DNA of 64,000 bases, taken from contig NZ_JAMPJU010000001.1 of assembly GCF_025840185.1 (NCBI RefSeq), positions 1 to 64,000 on the forward strand. Reading direction: 5' to 3'. Within the stretch, counting starts at the first letter, position 1; each line of letters begins with the position of its first letter. The position numbers and the translations under genes are program-made. The notes beneath the pieces were generated by a model that saw only the letters and a list, made by a program, of their open reading frames with translations, was not told the DNA's origin and searched no databases. This document shows positions 17,984-28,229 of the stretch, piece after piece. Source of the stretch: Brenneria izbisi. Lineage in GTDB: Bacteria; Pseudomonadota; Gammaproteobacteria; Enterobacterales; Enterobacteriaceae.

Positions 17984-18350
17984 TTTGTACGCCTCATTTA
18001 TCATCCAAATCGGCTATTAACTCGGTTAAGCTAATTGACCTTTGGTTAAAATCCTTTAATAGGAATTTTTTGCTCTTATTTTATGACTCACTGTCAGTCA
18101 ACTGACGTTATAAAAGAGCAACTCCAGCGAGTTAAAGTCTACAACGTGATGGAAAAGTTACAAGTATGATGTGACTCGCATCATGTAAAAACGAGCAATT
18201 CATTCACACTTGCTAACAAATAGTAGATGATTTTGACAGATAATATGAATTTTTTGTTTTGCTTGATCCGTACCGACGCCTCTGGAATAAGGCTGTGCCG
18301 GGGTAAACGGCATTTAACCCTGAAAATGACTAAGAAATTTCTTAATTTAC
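17984..18350. other. ompA leader and ompA-sulA gap
   Basis: A 367-base region without a gene, AT-rich, containing the ompA promoter and long 5-prime leader. GAGGCG precedes the ompA start. No other gene is supported. Confidence 0.6.
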
Positions 18351-18857
18351 TTAATGATACAATGTTGAGTGAATTTTTAGGCTCGGAAAGAGTCTATAGG
18401 GGCCGCGATTCGGGGTTTCCGGTCGCATAATGAAGCCATACGTATTGCCAACTTGTGCCGCCTGACGCAACCTGACCCTTTCTTCTTCTGTCAAATCATC
18501 TGTTAACCAGCATAGTACGGCACTGTAATTGCCTGTCAGCAACGCTTTTTCCATTGCATCTACCGTCAGTATAGGACTGATATGATGCAATTGAACGATT
18601 TTATCCAGCGGCAACCCCGATTGTTGTAACCAGGGACGACTCAGTTTTTGTTGTGGTGATAGCCAAAGCAGCCAACGTGACTGTGCGCCTAATTGCTGTA
18701 ACAAAGGTAGTAATAAATGCGTAACAATTGGCTGTTCGGCGTTATAAACGATTTCACTGATTATTCCCCCACAGGATGCAGATGAATCCGCAGGACGAGG
18801 GTTATTCGCAAGCCTTGATTGTTGTGCGTTGTAAACGCTGAGCGGTTGAGTACGCAT
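18351..18857 (-). CDS. sulA: SOS cell division inhibitor SulA
   Basis: A 168-residue protein that binds FtsZ and blocks septation after DNA damage; it is removed by Lon. [20 protein letters not shown], the central [20 protein letters not shown] and the C-terminal LKIHSTLYH (Lon recognition tail) match the family. I chose the ATG at 18857 ([10 protein letters not shown]): it gives the usual length (169 in Escherichia), whereas the ATG at 18890 falls inside the LexA box. ompA lies downstream, as in Escherichia. Confidence 0.95.
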   Translation of the reverse strand: MRTQPLSVYNAQQSRLANNPRPADSSASCGGIISEIVYNAEQPIVTHLLLPLLQQLGAQSRWLLWLSPQQKLSRPWLQQSGLPLDKIVQLHHISPILTVDAMEKALLTGNYSAVLCWLTDDLTEEERVRLRQAAQVGNTYGFIMRPETPNRGPYRLFPSLKIHSTLYH

Positions 18858-18880
18858 AATGAGTTCTACCCATAGTGTTA

Positions 18881-18921
18881 CTGTATGCATATACAGTAAC
18901 TGCTGTATAAATGAAAATCAA
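18881..18921 (-). promoter_or_regulatory. sulA promoter with perfect LexA box
   Basis: CTGTATGCATATACAG at 18881-18896 is a perfect CTGT-N8-ACAG LexA site with TA flanks on both sides. On the minus strand TTGATT (18916-18921) and TACTGT (18893-18898) are 17 bases apart, so LexA would cover the -10 element. Confidence 0.92.
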
Positions 18922-19080
18922 CCTGATTTTTTTCAAAGCGCTTCGCATATTCCAAATGCAACATCCGGCAAGTTCATTTTGTGTTTGAAGCCACGTGTAC
19001 CCTGTGTTTAATTACTTGTTCCTGTTATTGATATTCCAATTTAACAGGGACAGGTTATTTCAATACTAAGGGTTACAGTA

Positions 19081-19707
19081 ATGAAACATTTATGCGAAAA
19101 AAGGATTTTGCAATCTAAGCGTTACTTTGCGTCTTTGGGAGATATAACTTCCCGTTCTCAGTTTGGTGGCTACAGCATTGCAGCAAATAAAATAATCTTT
19201 GGGGTTGTATTAGCAGGCGAGCTGTACCTGCGAGCAAGTAAAAAAGACATAGCACTTTTCCATGAGCGCAATATGCCGCATCTGGTGTATACCAAGCGTG
19301 GCATACCCATTGAGTTGAATTACTATCTGGTCGATGAATCGCTCTGGAGAAATCATTTGCAACTGTTGCAGTTTGCCAGAATGTCGTTAGCGGGCGCCCA
19401 GTATGATAAAGCCGCTAAAAACAGTAGTGGACGTTTAAAGGATTTACCTAACTTGAACCACGATCTTGAGCGCTTACTATGGAAGGCTGGCATCAGGAAT
19501 ATTGATGAACTACAGCAGTGCGGCGCCAAAACAAGTTATCTGAAACTGCGTGCCGTCAGCGCCAATCTCAGCGTAAATATACTCCTGGCGCTGGCTGGGG
19601 CGATATGTGGAACGCATCAGGCCGCCCTCCCGATCAGGATACGTAATGAATTACTGGAATGGTATGAGCGCAATGCCGAGTCTTTTTTCAAAGGGCATAA
19701 GCACTGA
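19081..19707 (+). CDS. tfoX: competence activator TfoX/Sxy
   Basis: A 208-residue regulator of CRP-S promoters of competence (DNA uptake) genes. The N-terminal TfoX domain includes FGGYSIAANKIIFGVVLAGELYLRA, and the C-terminal TfoX domain DLPNLNHDLERLLWKAGI, as in Escherichia Sxy (209 residues). It needs CRP-cAMP as partner. The divergent neighbour is sulA, as in Escherichia. It converges on yccS with only 18 bases between stop codons. Confidence 0.92.
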   Translation: MKHLCEKRILQSKRYFASLGDITSRSQFGGYSIAANKIIFGVVLAGELYLRASKKDIALFHERNMPHLVYTKRGIPIELNYYLVDESLWRNHLQLLQFARMSLAGAQYDKAAKNSSGRLKDLPNLNHDLERLLWKAGIRNIDELQQCGAKTSYLKLRAVSANLSVNILLALAGAICGTHQAALPIRIRNELLEWYERNAESFFKGHKH

Positions 19708-19725
19708 GCAAGTGGCATTTTTATG

Positions 19726-21870
19726 CTAACTATTTTGCAACTTAATCATGCGGTTTTTTAGTTGAGTAAGTTCGGGTAATAGTTCAACAAGTAGCCCAAC
19801 CTGTTGAAGAATCAATAATTCTTTACTGCCAGGCTCTGCGGACAGGGATTGAATGCGGCTCATCATGGCATTCAGCCCCTGGTTGATGCGCGGGATTTCT
19901 GTCTCATCATGATGCAATGCGTCATCCACATAGCGAACCACGTCATCCAGTAATTGTAGAATTTCTGGAGAGGTGATTTTTTCCCGGTGTGCGCCCAGCG
20001 TAGAGATATAGCTCAGCAACGTGTGATTCAGACACATAAAGCGAAAAGCGCTATCCAATTTGTTTCTGATGGCGTGGGGTTCTGATGACATATTGGAAAC
20101 CACTGAGGCTAATTCTGCATCACAGTTGTGGGCATCGCGGCGCGCAATACGGTAGTCCAGGCTATTATCTTTCCCCTCACGGTATTGCAGCATAATGGCA
20201 TTAAGATAGCGGCCATTGGCAAGCAGTGTTTTATTGATAACCGCTGGCAGCCCGCGAAAACACCAATCCGGCCAGATAAAACTGACCGCTGCCCAGGCAA
20301 TGGCGCAGCCCAGCAACGTATCAATGACACGCGGCGCGGCGACTTCATATCCTTCACCCAACAGATTAAAACACAACAATACCAATAGGGTAATAAACAT
20401 GGTGGCATGTGCATATTGTACGTTTCGGAAGGCAAAAAACAGTACGCCGCTGATAACGATCAAGATCAGTTGTCCCTCCAGCGAAGGCACAAAGTACAAA
20501 ATGGGCAAGCCGAGCAGAATACCTGTCAATGTACCGATGATTCTCAACGCCAGCCTGCGCCGCGTCGCATTGTAGTTAGGTTGGCAGACAAACAGGCTGG
20601 TCAGCAGGATCCAGTAACCATGCTCCATACCGGTGACCTGAATAAAGGCATAACCGCTACAGAGCAATACCGACATGCGGATGGCATGACGAAACAGCGC
20701 TGACTGTGGTGTCAGATGGCGACTGATCCTCAGGCGAATATCGCTCCAGCTGGTGATTTTGTCATCCGCTAAGGTATTCTCAGGATTACTTTCCCGTTCG
20801 ATTGCCTGTTCTGATTCTATCGTTGAAAGCTGCGCATCAATCGCCCGTAGATTGTTCAGCAAGTACTGCAAGGCCTTTATTTGCGAGGTATCGGTACTTT
20901 GGCTTTCCGAGGCGCGCTTAACTGCGGATTCAAGATGCACGAAAGCCCGTTCTATCCGGCTATCATGTTGATACTTATCGCGTAATAAAATGGATTGCGC
21001 CAGTTGCTGACAGGCGCGGGCCTGCATGGAAAGCAGGCGTTGGAAACGGAACAGGAGATCGCTGTAGCGAAATTTTTCTCGCAGTTGCGGATAGTACACA
21101 TGGGATGAACTGGCACGCTCATGGATGTCCTGAGCCACGAAATAATAATGTAACGTCCGTCGCGTCCCTCGCTGACCGCGGTCTCCGCGCAGTCGGGTAA
21201 GTAGCGATGATTTTGTTTGATTCAATGTGGCGACCAACTGGCTATTTACCATGGCGACGTCAATGAGCGGCTGATCGGTTTTGTCCTCAATATCTGGATC
21301 AAACAAATTGGCTTTCGCGTCCAGATATCGAGCCAGTTGTTGATAACACTGCGCCAGATTATCTTGCAAAGGGCGGATAGGAAAAATCAGATGCCCAAGC
21401 AGGGTAAGCAGATTATACCAGGAAGCGCCGATCAGCAGCATGATGGGTTGCTGATACCAGGTGCTGTAGAGTGATATCCCCAGCATGGTATAGACCGCGA
21501 TGAGTAACGCGCCAAAGGCGATGGTGGCATAACGTTGCCCTAATGCCCCAAGCAAAATAAAACCGCAGGTTGATAACGCCAGCCCCAGACCAAATAGCCA
21601 GGGGTAAGGGAAGAGAAGCTCTATGGAAACCGAAGCAATAAAAAAACAGGTCAGCGTAATAAACAGATTACGCAGACGTCCTGTCAGACGATCGTCCAGA
21701 TCCGCCAGGGCCGCTGCCACCACGCCCAGCGTTAACGGGATAGTGGCGGTTGGTTGATCAAACCACCAGGGAACGGCGGCCGCACCGGTAAAGGCAATAA
21801 GAATGCGGATGTTATATAGCCAATTGCTGTTATAGGTATAGCGGCGGATACCAGACGAAAAAGTGAGCAA
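19726..21870 (-). CDS. yccS: YccS, FUSC-family inner-membrane protein
   Basis: A 714-residue membrane protein (717-720 in Escherichia). It has two blocks of about six membrane helices (residues 20-180 and 395-530), each followed by a cytoplasmic helical region; the second block includes VQYAHATMFITLLVLLCFNL. The architecture is that of the FUSC/aromatic acid exporter family, but its substrate is unknown. It follows yccF by 20 bases and is probably cotranscribed. Confidence 0.92.
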   Translation of the reverse strand: MLTFSSGIRRYTYNSNWLYNIRILIAFTGAAAVPWWFDQPTATIPLTLGVVAAALADLDDRLTGRLRNLFITLTCFFIASVSIELLFPYPWLFGLGLALSTCGFILLGALGQRYATIAFGALLIAVYTMLGISLYSTWYQQPIMLLIGASWYNLLTLLGHLIFPIRPLQDNLAQCYQQLARYLDAKANLFDPDIEDKTDQPLIDVAMVNSQLVATLNQTKSSLLTRLRGDRGQRGTRRTLHYYFVAQDIHERASSSHVYYPQLREKFRYSDLLFRFQRLLSMQARACQQLAQSILLRDKYQHDSRIERAFVHLESAVKRASESQSTDTSQIKALQYLLNNLRAIDAQLSTIESEQAIERESNPENTLADDKITSWSDIRLRISRHLTPQSALFRHAIRMSVLLCSGYAFIQVTGMEHGYWILLTSLFVCQPNYNATRRRLALRIIGTLTGILLGLPILYFVPSLEGQLILIVISGVLFFAFRNVQYAHATMFITLLVLLCFNLLGEGYEVAAPRVIDTLLGCAIAWAAVSFIWPDWCFRGLPAVINKTLLANGRYLNAIMLQYREGKDNSLDYRIARRDAHNCDAELASVVSNMSSEPHAIRNKLDSAFRFMCLNHTLLSYISTLGAHREKITSPEILQLLDDVVRYVDDALHHDETEIPRINQGLNAMMSRIQSLSAEPGSKELLILQQVGLLVELLPELTQLKNRMIKLQNS

Positions 21871-21890
21871 CGGTCTATCCTCTGGTATGA

Positions 21891-22337
21891 TTAACGAAAC
21901 TGGCGCCGCGCGTTTTCTTCACGTGCCGCCTGCGCTACTTCAACGGACACCACGCGACGTCCAACGGGCCATAACGCGATGGCGGCGATTTTAAAATTGG
22001 CGATGCCCACAGGAATGCCAATGATAGTGATACATTGCGTAATACCGGTAACGATATGTGACAGACACAACCACCAGCCAAAGAAAATAAACCAGAAGAT
22101 ATTCAGCAACGAACCGCCCGCATTGAGAACCGGATTTTTCTCTTCCGGGCGCAGTTCATTGATGTGAATGGCCTCGTTGCCGTAAGGCAGCAATGATAGT
22201 TTGGTGATTTCCCAGCACGAGCGGGTTAGCGGTAGCGTAAAGATCAATAGAACACTCACCACTGTCGCCAGCAGCCAGCATAGTGTGGTGAAAAAACCTC
22301 CCAGTACGAAATTCAGAATGTTCAATACTGTGCGCAT
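21891..22337 (-). CDS. yccF: YccF, DUF307 inner-membrane protein
   Basis: A 148-residue protein, the same length as in Escherichia. It has four hydrophobic segments arranged as two YccF repeats; WFIFFGWWLCLSHIVTGITQ lies in the second. Function unknown. It is the first gene of the yccF-yccS pair and diverges from helD. Confidence 0.9.
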   Translation of the reverse strand: MRTVLNILNFVLGGFFTTLCWLLATVVSVLLIFTLPLTRSCWEITKLSLLPYGNEAIHINELRPEEKNPVLNAGGSLLNIFWFIFFGWWLCLSHIVTGITQCITIIGIPVGIANFKIAAIALWPVGRRVVSVEVAQAAREENARRQFR

Positions 22338-22504
22338 AATCTCTCCTGCATTTCCAGGGTAACCAAAGCCTATGATGATAAAAGAATTATCACATCAAGT
22401 GTCAGGATATCCCAACCTGTTTTTAAGGGTAGAGCGTAAATACCGATAACAGGTAGACTACGGTGATAGCGAGTAACATCTCATAATTTTATGGCGCAAA
22501 CATA

Positions 22505-24562
22505 ATGGAACTTAAATCTACCTCTTTAGGTAAACATTTGGCGCAGCATCCTTATAACCGGGTGAGGCTGCTTAATGCCGGCGTCGAGGTGAGTGGTGAC
22601 AGGCATGAATACATTATCCCCTTTAATCAACTTATTAACATTCACTGTAAACGCGGGTTGGTATGGGGAGAACTGGAGTTTGAACTGCCCGAGCATAAAG
22701 TGGTGCGATTGCACGGAACGGAGTGGCAGGAAACACAGGCGTTCTTTCGTTATTTATTGAAATCCTGGCAAGACTGGAGCAAGGAAATGAGCCAGGTAAG
22801 CGCAGGCGTGCTGCAAAAGCAGGCGCATGATATTCATGTGCTGACCCAGCAGGATGGCTGGTTCAGCCGCAAGGCGCTTGCCCGTTTACAGGAAGATATT
22901 CACAGCACTTTTGCCTCGCTGCCGCTTCCCGTCGTCCGTCTGGACGAATTTGATGATTGTCGCGATAACTACCGGCTTTGCCTGCAATGGTTGGATCACG
23001 GAAACCAGGAGCGGACGAAATGTAATCAGGCGTGGATGGCGCGAGTGCTGGTGGAGCAACAGGCATTCTTCCAGTCGGTGGAAACCACGCCGTTGAATCG
23101 CGCCCAGTGTATGGCGGTCATCAATGGTGAAGAGGCCGTGTTGGTGCTTGCTGGCGCCGGTAGTGGCAAAACCTCCGTGCTGGTCGCTCGTGCCGCCTGG
23201 TTGCTGCATCGTGGGGAAGCAACGCCCGATCAAATTCTGCTGTTGGCATTTGGCCGCAAAGCAGCGGAAGAAATGAATGAACGTATTCAGTCACGTTTGC
23301 ATACGGAAGAGATTCAAGCCAAGACCTTCCATGCGCTGGCGTTGCATATTATCCAGCAGAGCAGCCGGAAAGCACCGATGATCAGTCAACTGGAAAGCGA
23401 CAGTAAAAAGCGACGTGAGTTGCTGATAAAAAACTGGCAGCAACAGTGTACCGAGAAAAAAACACAGGCGAAGGGCTGGCGGCAATGGCTCACGGAAGAA
23501 CTGGCGTGGGACCTGCCCGACGGTGATTTCTGGCATGATCGCGCATTGGCTGAACGGCTTGCGGGGCGCCTGGAGCGCTGGCTGGGATTGATGCGCATGC
23601 ATGGCGGCAGTCAGGCTGAAATGATTGAACAGGCTTCAGAAGATATTCGGCCATTGTTTCAACAGCGGGTTCGGCTGATGGCGCCGTTGTTAAAAGCCTG
23701 GAAAAAAGCGTTGAAAGATGAAAATGCCGTCGATTTTTCCGGTTTGATTCATCAGGCCGTTAATCTGTTGGACAAAGGCCGGTTTGTCAGCCCGTGGAAA
23801 CATGTTCTGGTTGATGAGTTTCAGGACATTTCCCCGCAACGAGCCCGCCTACTGGCGGCATTAAGGCGACAGAACAGCAGAACGAGTCTGTTTGCTGTCG
23901 GTGATGACTGGCAGGCTATCTATCGTTTCAGCGGGGCCGAACTGACGCTGACAACGGCGTTCGAGCAAAATTTCGGCATCAGCGAGCAGTGCGCGCTGGA
24001 CACCACCTATCGCTTTAATGAACGTATCGGTGAAGTGGCGAATCAGTTTATACAGCAGAATCCTCATCAACTCAAAAAGCCGCTGAACAGCCTTACCAAA
24101 GGTGATAAAAAGGCGGTAACCATCTTGCCGCTTGAGCAACTGGAGGCCTTGCTGGATAAATTAAGCGGCTTTGTGAAACCCGATGAGCGTATTTTGATAT
24201 TGGCGCGATATCACCATTTGCGGCCCGATATATTGCAGAAAGCCGCGACAAAATGGCCGAATTTGTCTATCGACTTTATGACCGTACACGCCAGTAAGGG
24301 CCAACAGGCTGAGTATGTGATTATTGTGGGTATGCATGATGGTAAAGACGGTTTTCCCGCACCGGCGCGGGAATCGGTGCTTGAAGCGGTATTATTGCCT
24401 GAAACAGAGGATTTCCCGGATGCTGAAGAGCGGCGTTTACTCTACGTCGCGTTGACCAGAGCCAGGCATCGGGTTTGGTTATTACAGGATACTAAAAATC
24501 CATCAGTATTTATTTCACAGCTTCAGCAATTGGGCGTGCCGATACAACGTAAACCGGGATAA
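22505..24562 (+). CDS. helD: DNA helicase IV HelD
   Basis: A 685-residue SF1 (UvrD/Rep-type) 3-to-5-prime DNA helicase. An N-terminal extension (1-195) precedes motif I GAGSGKT at 217-223; motif II is VLVDEFQD, with AVGDDWQAIYRFSGAE (motif III) and TVHASKGQQAEYVI (motif V) downstream. Motif VI is LLYVALTRARHRVWLL at the C-terminus. Length matches Escherichia (684). It is not the larger Gram-positive RNA-polymerase-associated HelD. Confidence 0.95.
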   Translation: MELKSTSLGKHLAQHPYNRVRLLNAGVEVSGDRHEYIIPFNQLINIHCKRGLVWGELEFELPEHKVVRLHGTEWQETQAFFRYLLKSWQDWSKEMSQVSAGVLQKQAHDIHVLTQQDGWFSRKALARLQEDIHSTFASLPLPVVRLDEFDDCRDNYRLCLQWLDHGNQERTKCNQAWMARVLVEQQAFFQSVETTPLNRAQCMAVINGEEAVLVLAGAGSGKTSVLVARAAWLLHRGEATPDQILLLAFGRKAAEEMNERIQSRLHTEEIQAKTFHALALHIIQQSSRKAPMISQLESDSKKRRELLIKNWQQQCTEKKTQAKGWRQWLTEELAWDLPDGDFWHDRALAERLAGRLERWLGLMRMHGGSQAEMIEQASEDIRPLFQQRVRLMAPLLKAWKKALKDENAVDFSGLIHQAVNLLDKGRFVSPWKHVLVDEFQDISPQRARLLAALRRQNSRTSLFAVGDDWQAIYRFSGAELTLTTAFEQNFGISEQCALDTTYRFNERIGEVANQFIQQNPHQLKKPLNSLTKGDKKAVTILPLEQLEALLDKLSGFVKPDERILILARYHHLRPDILQKAATKWPNLSIDFMTVHASKGQQAEYVIIVGMHDGKDGFPAPARESVLEAVLLPETEDFPDAEERRLLYVALTRARHRVWLLQDTKNPSVFISQLQQLGVPIQRKPG

Positions 24563-24569
24563 ACCGATG

Positions 24570-24598
24570 AAAAAAGCCGACTTGGTATTGTCGGCCTT
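24570..24598 (-). terminator. terminator of mgsA
   Basis: GCCGAC / GTCGGC with an 8-base loop is followed on the minus strand by TTTTTT. It lies 18 bases after the mgsA stop. Confidence 0.85.
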
Positions 24599-24615
24599 AA
24601 TATCGGGATCGGGGC

Positions 24616-25074
24616 TTATTTCAAGCGATCCTGCAAGTAACGCTGATAATCGGGAATGGAAATTTGTACCGGATTTCTAAACAATTCTGAGTTGATCAGA
24701 AAATCGGCTGTTGAACGATTGGTGGCGACCGGGATATTCCAGACGGTGGCCAATCTCAGCAACGCCTTGACGTCTGGATCGTGAGGGACGGCATTCAGTG
24801 GATCCCAAAAGAAAATCATCATATCAATTTTGCCCTCGGAGATCAGGGCGCCAACCTGCTGGTCTCCTCCCATCGGGCCGCTCAGCATACTTTTTACGGG
24901 CAGGCCGGTATGCAACTGAATCAAATTACCGGTGGTTCCTGTAGCATAAAGCTTATGATCGGCAAGTTGCGTCATGTTGGTCGTAACCCAGTCAAGAAGG
25001 GCTTGTTTACAGTGATCGTGGGCAACCAAAGCAATATGTTTGTGTGCGGCAATGGTGCGGGTGGTGAACTCCAT
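24616..25074 (-). CDS. mgsA: methylglyoxal synthase MgsA
   Basis: A 152-residue enzyme that converts dihydroxyacetone phosphate to methylglyoxal and phosphate, a bypass that relieves sugar-phosphate stress. The catalytic Asp71 is in [12 protein letters not shown]; the phosphate-binding ATGTTGNLI is at 44-52. The frame is open to 25227, but homology starts at the ATG at 25074 ([20 protein letters not shown]) with the usual length (152). Divergent from yccU. Confidence 0.96.
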   Translation of the reverse strand: MEFTTRTIAAHKHIALVAHDHCKQALLDWVTTNMTQLADHKLYATGTTGNLIQLHTGLPVKSMLSGPMGGDQQVGALISEGKIDMMIFFWDPLNAVPHDPDVKALLRLATVWNIPVATNRSTADFLINSELFRNPVQISIPDYQRYLQDRLK

Positions 25075-25284
25075 GGTTACATCCTTCAATCGGTATGCTA
25101 AAGCTAATGGGTTGTACCAACAGATTACGGAAGCGGGGTTTCCGTGCAAAGAGATAAAAAGGAAAAAATGCGAACCGTCGTCAAAAATCCGGCATGAATG
25201 CATGGAAAATCGCCACGATGGTGCCATGGTCCTCTACGCTAAAACACGAGGTGTTAAAATGCGAGATATAAAGAGAGGCAGGTC

Positions 25285-25707
25285 ATGATCAAAGATCACG
25301 AAATTGAAACTGTACTAAAAACGGTAAAAACCATCGCACTTGTCGGTGCCAGCGAGAAAACAACCCGCCCAAGTTATGGTGTGATGGCATACTTGCTTGA
25401 GCAGGGTTATGACGTTATACCAGTCAGTCCAAAGTTGGCCGGACAAAAGTTATTGGGACAACAGGTTTATGCCAGCCTGGAAGACATCCCGCAGCGCATC
25501 GATATGGTGGATGTATTCCGTCAACCGGAGGCGGCTTATGAAATTGCTCAACAGGCGATAGCCATCGGTGCAAAAGTTTTATGGTTACAGATCGGCGTCA
25601 TTAATGAACCGGCGGCTATTCTGGCAAGAGAGGCGGGATTGGCGGTGGTGATGGATCGATGCCCAAAAATTGAAATTCCGCGTTTAAGATTAGAGAAAAA
25701 GCCATGA
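25285..25707 (+). CDS. yccU: YccU, CoA-binding domain protein
   Basis: A 140-residue single-domain Rossmann protein of the CoA-binding family (137 in Escherichia). The nucleotide loop VGASEKTTRPSYGVM is near residues 19-33, and DRCPKIEIPRL near the C-terminus is typical. The ligand and role are unproven. GAGGCAGG precedes the ATG. Confidence 0.9.
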   Translation: MIKDHEIETVLKTVKTIALVGASEKTTRPSYGVMAYLLEQGYDVIPVSPKLAGQKLLGQQVYASLEDIPQRIDMVDVFRQPEAAYEIAQQAIAIGAKVLWLQIGVINEPAAILAREAGLAVVMDRCPKIEIPRLRLEKKP

Positions 25708-25710
25708 GCC

Positions 25711-25742
25711 GTTTACCGGTTTGGTTATTTGAACCGGTAAAC
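25711..25742. terminator. strong hairpin between convergent yccU and hspQ
   Basis: GTTTACCGGTT and AACCGGTAAAC form a perfect 11-base stem with a 10-base loop just after yccU. There is no T-run, so a terminator role is inferred from position. Confidence 0.55.
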
Positions 25743-25788
25743 ATTGCGGATGGTCGTTGACGGATAACATCTCTCAGCCAATCTCAAC

Positions 25789-26097
25789 TTAGTGACGAAG
25801 TTGCGGGGCTTTGCGTTGAATAACTTCCGCGAGCTCATTTAATGAAGGATGGACATTCGGGTTAACTTCTTCCTGTATCAACTGAGCCTCTGCCAGATAG
25901 GTATGAATCGGCTGGCCGTTATCATCTTCCATCACTACGTGATACCAGGGGGCGTTACGCAGTGTGTCATGAGCCTTGATCTCCTCCCATGCCGGGGATT
26001 CCAATGAATATTCAGGATCGATATCAATAACGACACCTGGATACCCCAGAAGTTTATGACGGATCTGTTGTCCGATACCAAATTTACAGATAATCAT
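25789..26097 (-). CDS. hspQ: heat-shock protein HspQ
   Basis: A 102-residue hemimethylated-DNA-binding (YccV) type protein that acts as a specificity-enhancing factor for Lon. [26 protein letters not shown] and [20 protein letters not shown] are the conserved segments. It converges with yccU. Confidence 0.94.
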   Translation of the reverse strand: MIICKFGIGQQIRHKLLGYPGVVIDIDPEYSLESPAWEEIKAHDTLRNAPWYHVVMEDDNGQPIHTYLAEAQLIQEEVNPNVHPSLNELAEVIQRKAPQLRH

Positions 26098-26309
26098 ATA
26101 ATCTCCTGAGCAAACAGTGACACTTTCTACATGGGGGCTTAACGCTTTTTTTCAAGTCGGTTGCAGCGAATTACTATGGATTTTATAAAGTATTCCTCTG
26201 CTGACCATCATACTTAGGGTATGGTTTAAATCTGGCGAGGAGACCGTCTGGTGAATAGAATGTCGCTTAGCGGAAACGAGCAGCATGCTGGTAGAAGAGG
26301 AGAGTGCGG

Positions 26310-26588
26310 ATGGCAACGTTATCAATCGCCGTCAGTGTTTACGGGGTCGTTCAGGGCGTGGGTTTTCGTTACAGTACCCAGCGCCGTGCCGTCGAACTCG
26401 GTGTCAGCGGTTATGTCCGCAATAACGATGACGGGAGTGTGGAGGTTGTCGCTTGTGGTGAGCGGCGCAAGGTTGAACAATTGATTGACTGGTTGAAGAA
26501 AGGTGGTCCGCGCAGCGCCAGTGTGGAAAAGGTATTGATCGAACCGTGTGGGATAACCGAATACGATGGTTTTAAAATTCGCTATTAG
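26310..26588 (+). CDS. acyP: acylphosphatase AcyP
   Basis: A 92-residue small enzyme that hydrolyses acyl phosphates. The catalytic Arg20 is in [12 protein letters not shown] and the water-positioning Asn38 in [13 protein letters not shown]. The start was set at [10 protein letters not shown] (26310); an in-frame ATG two codons earlier is equally spaced from GAGGAG and cannot be excluded. It converges with tusE, 3 bases between stops. Confidence 0.93.
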   Translation: MATLSIAVSVYGVVQGVGFRYSTQRRAVELGVSGYVRNNDDGSVEVVACGERRKVEQLIDWLKKGGPRSASVEKVLIEPCGITEYDGFKIRY

Positions 26589-26591
26589 CGG

Positions 26592-26918
26592 TCAGATACA
26601 TTTGACGGGTTTTGGCAAGCCCGCAATCTTGGTCGCTTGTTTCGCCGGCCCTTTCGGGAACAGACGATACAGATAACGACTATTGCCCTTCTCCTCGCCG
26701 TATTTTTGCGCCATCGCTTTTACCAGCATACGGATTGCTGGTGAAGTATTGAATTCTAAATAGAATGCCCGGACGAAGCGCACCACTTCCCAATGCGCAT
26801 CAGTAAGTTGAATGCTCTCTTGCTCTGCCAACCGCAACGCCAGCGTTTCATTCCAGTCAGCGCTGTCCATCAGATATCCCTGTGCATCGGTTTTAATGAT
26901 ACGGCCTTCAAACTCCAA
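26592..26918 (-). CDS. tusE: sulfur relay protein TusE (DsrC family)
   Basis: A 108-residue protein that takes persulfide sulfur from TusBCD and passes it to MnmA for 2-thiouridine synthesis in t[23 protein letters not shown] and the flexible C-terminal arm GLPKPVKCI, with the acceptor Cys107 next to last, are diagnostic. Confidence 0.96.
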   Translation of the reverse strand: MEFEGRIIKTDAQGYLMDSADWNETLALRLAEQESIQLTDAHWEVVRFVRAFYLEFNTSPAIRMLVKAMAQKYGEEKGNSRYLYRLFPKGPAKQATKIAGLPKPVKCI

Positions 26919-26995
26919 AATAATTCCCCGGATGTAATACGATTGTGCCGAAGTTTAGCAAACTTTTTTCAGGCCAAGAACCTTTGGTTTAGACG

Positions 26996-27025
26996 AAAAA
27001 AAGCTCCAACAGTGTGGAGCTTTTT
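26996..27025 (-). terminator. terminator of yccA
   Basis: AAGCTCCA / TGGAGCTT with a 6-base loop is followed on the minus strand by TTTTTTT, 23 bases after the yccA stop. Confidence 0.85.
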
Positions 27026-27047
27026 GAATTTATACCACTAAGGCGAA

Positions 27048-27707
27048 TTAATCGTTACGCATAATGCCCAGAATACTTAACAGGCTGACGAAGATATTGT
27101 AGATCGAAACATACAGGCTAACGGTCGCACGAATATAGTTGGTTTCACCGCCGTGGATGATATTACTGGTTTCCCAGAGGATCGCGCCCGCAGAGAACAG
27201 GATGAACAGAGTGCTTATTGCCAGATGCAAGGCGGGGATTTGCAGGAACAGATTGGCAATGACTGCCACAATCAATACGACAAAACCTGCCATTAGCATG
27301 CCGGACAGAAAAGACATGTCTTTGCGGGTGGTCAAAACATAGGCTGAGCAGCAGAAAAATACCAAGGCCGTGCCGCCCAGAGCCAACATCACGATATCAC
27401 CTGCGCCAGATGAGATCAGCGTGCTTAAGATGGGACCAAGCGTATATCCCATAAAACCCGTCAACGCAAAAGCTGCCAGAATGCCGGCCGGACTATTTGC
27501 CAGTTTGTGGGTCAGGAACATCAAACCATAAAAACCCACCAGCATTAACAGTAAGCCGGGAGCCGGTAAATTAAGTACAGTGCTTGCGGTTGCGGTGACA
27601 GCAGAGAAGCCCAGAGTCAGCGACAGCAAAAAATAGGTGTTACGCAACACTTTATGTGTGCTGAGTAGGGCGCTTTCACGTGTAGAGGAAACAACAATAC
27701 GATCCAT
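27048..27707 (-). CDS. yccA: YccA, BI-1-family modulator of FtsH
   Basis: A 219-residue inner-membrane protein with seven predicted membrane helices of the Bax-inhibitor-1 family. In Escherichia it is an FtsH substrate that modulates FtsH proteolysis and protects SecY. The start is the ATG at 27707 ([20 protein letters not shown]); the frame's upstream ATG would add 14 residues unlike the family. RBS-like AAAGAGAGAG precedes it. Confidence 0.93.
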   Translation of the reverse strand: MDRIVVSSTRESALLSTHKVLRNTYFLLSLTLGFSAVTATASTVLNLPAPGLLLMLVGFYGLMFLTHKLANSPAGILAAFALTGFMGYTLGPILSTLISSGAGDIVMLALGGTALVFFCCSAYVLTTRKDMSFLSGMLMAGFVVLIVAVIANLFLQIPALHLAISTLFILFSAGAILWETSNIIHGGETNYIRATVSLYVSIYNIFVSLLSILGIMRND

Positions 27708-27891
27708 ATTAGCGACTCTCTCTTTAAGGGGGTCATTATTCAATAGCAAAGAATAAATAGTTACAGATCGTTATTAAAGATGTTTTACCCTTCTTTACGC
27801 TATAAATCGCTAAATTTATGAGCGTTATGGCGATTTTACATGCGTTTAGAACCGGGTAGGTTATTTTTCAGGCGATTGAGCGCAATGATAC

Positions 27892-27920
27892 TTTACAAGG
27901 TCCGGCACTCTGTTTATAGT
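27892..27920 (+). promoter_or_regulatory. sigma-70 promoter of tRNA-Ser(TGA)
   Basis: TTTACA (27892-27897) and TATAGT (27915-27920) are 17 bases apart, followed by a GC-rich discriminator GCGCC. Transcription would begin a few bases before the mature tRNA. Confidence 0.85.
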
Positions 27921-27932
27921 GCGCCTCATTGC

Positions 27933-28020
27933 GGAGGAGTGGCCGAGTGGTTGAAGGCACCGGTCTTGAAAACCGGCGACGCGAAAGCGTTCTAGAGTTC
28001 GAATCTCTACTCCTCCGCCA
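27933..28020 (+). tRNA. serT: tRNA-Ser (anticodon TGA)
   Basis: An 88-base class II tRNA: GGAGGAGTGGCCGAGTGG start, anticodon loop CTTGAAA giving UGA (codon UCA and wobble partners), long variable arm, GTTCGAATC T-loop and encoded CCA. It is nearly identical to Escherichia serT and also follows yccA there. A terminator follows at once. Confidence 0.97.
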
Positions 28021-28030
28021 AAAAATTCAA

Positions 28031-28063
28031 CGGGTTAGCTTAGGCTAGCCCGTTTTTTTTTTG
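28031..28063 (+). terminator. terminator of tRNA-Ser(TGA)
   Basis: ACGGGTTAGC / GCTAGCCCGT (one G-T pair) with a 4-base loop and a 10-base T-run. Confidence 0.92.
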
Positions 28064-28229
28064 CCCTGAAATAGGCCGAAAACGATCTGACCATCTCCCG
28101 GTTGGTATCAGGAAATCAGCCTGCTACCGCAGCACCAGGCGGTGTTGTTCAAGATGTTTAGCCTGATGGACGTGGTCAGTACGGATATTGTTCTTATCTA
28201 TATAGTTCATTTGTATGGTCCATTTGTAT

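Noticed and set aside
18888-18890. alternative sulA start codon
   Set aside because: It lies inside the LexA box and downstream of no ribosome site; the start at 18857 gives the family length.
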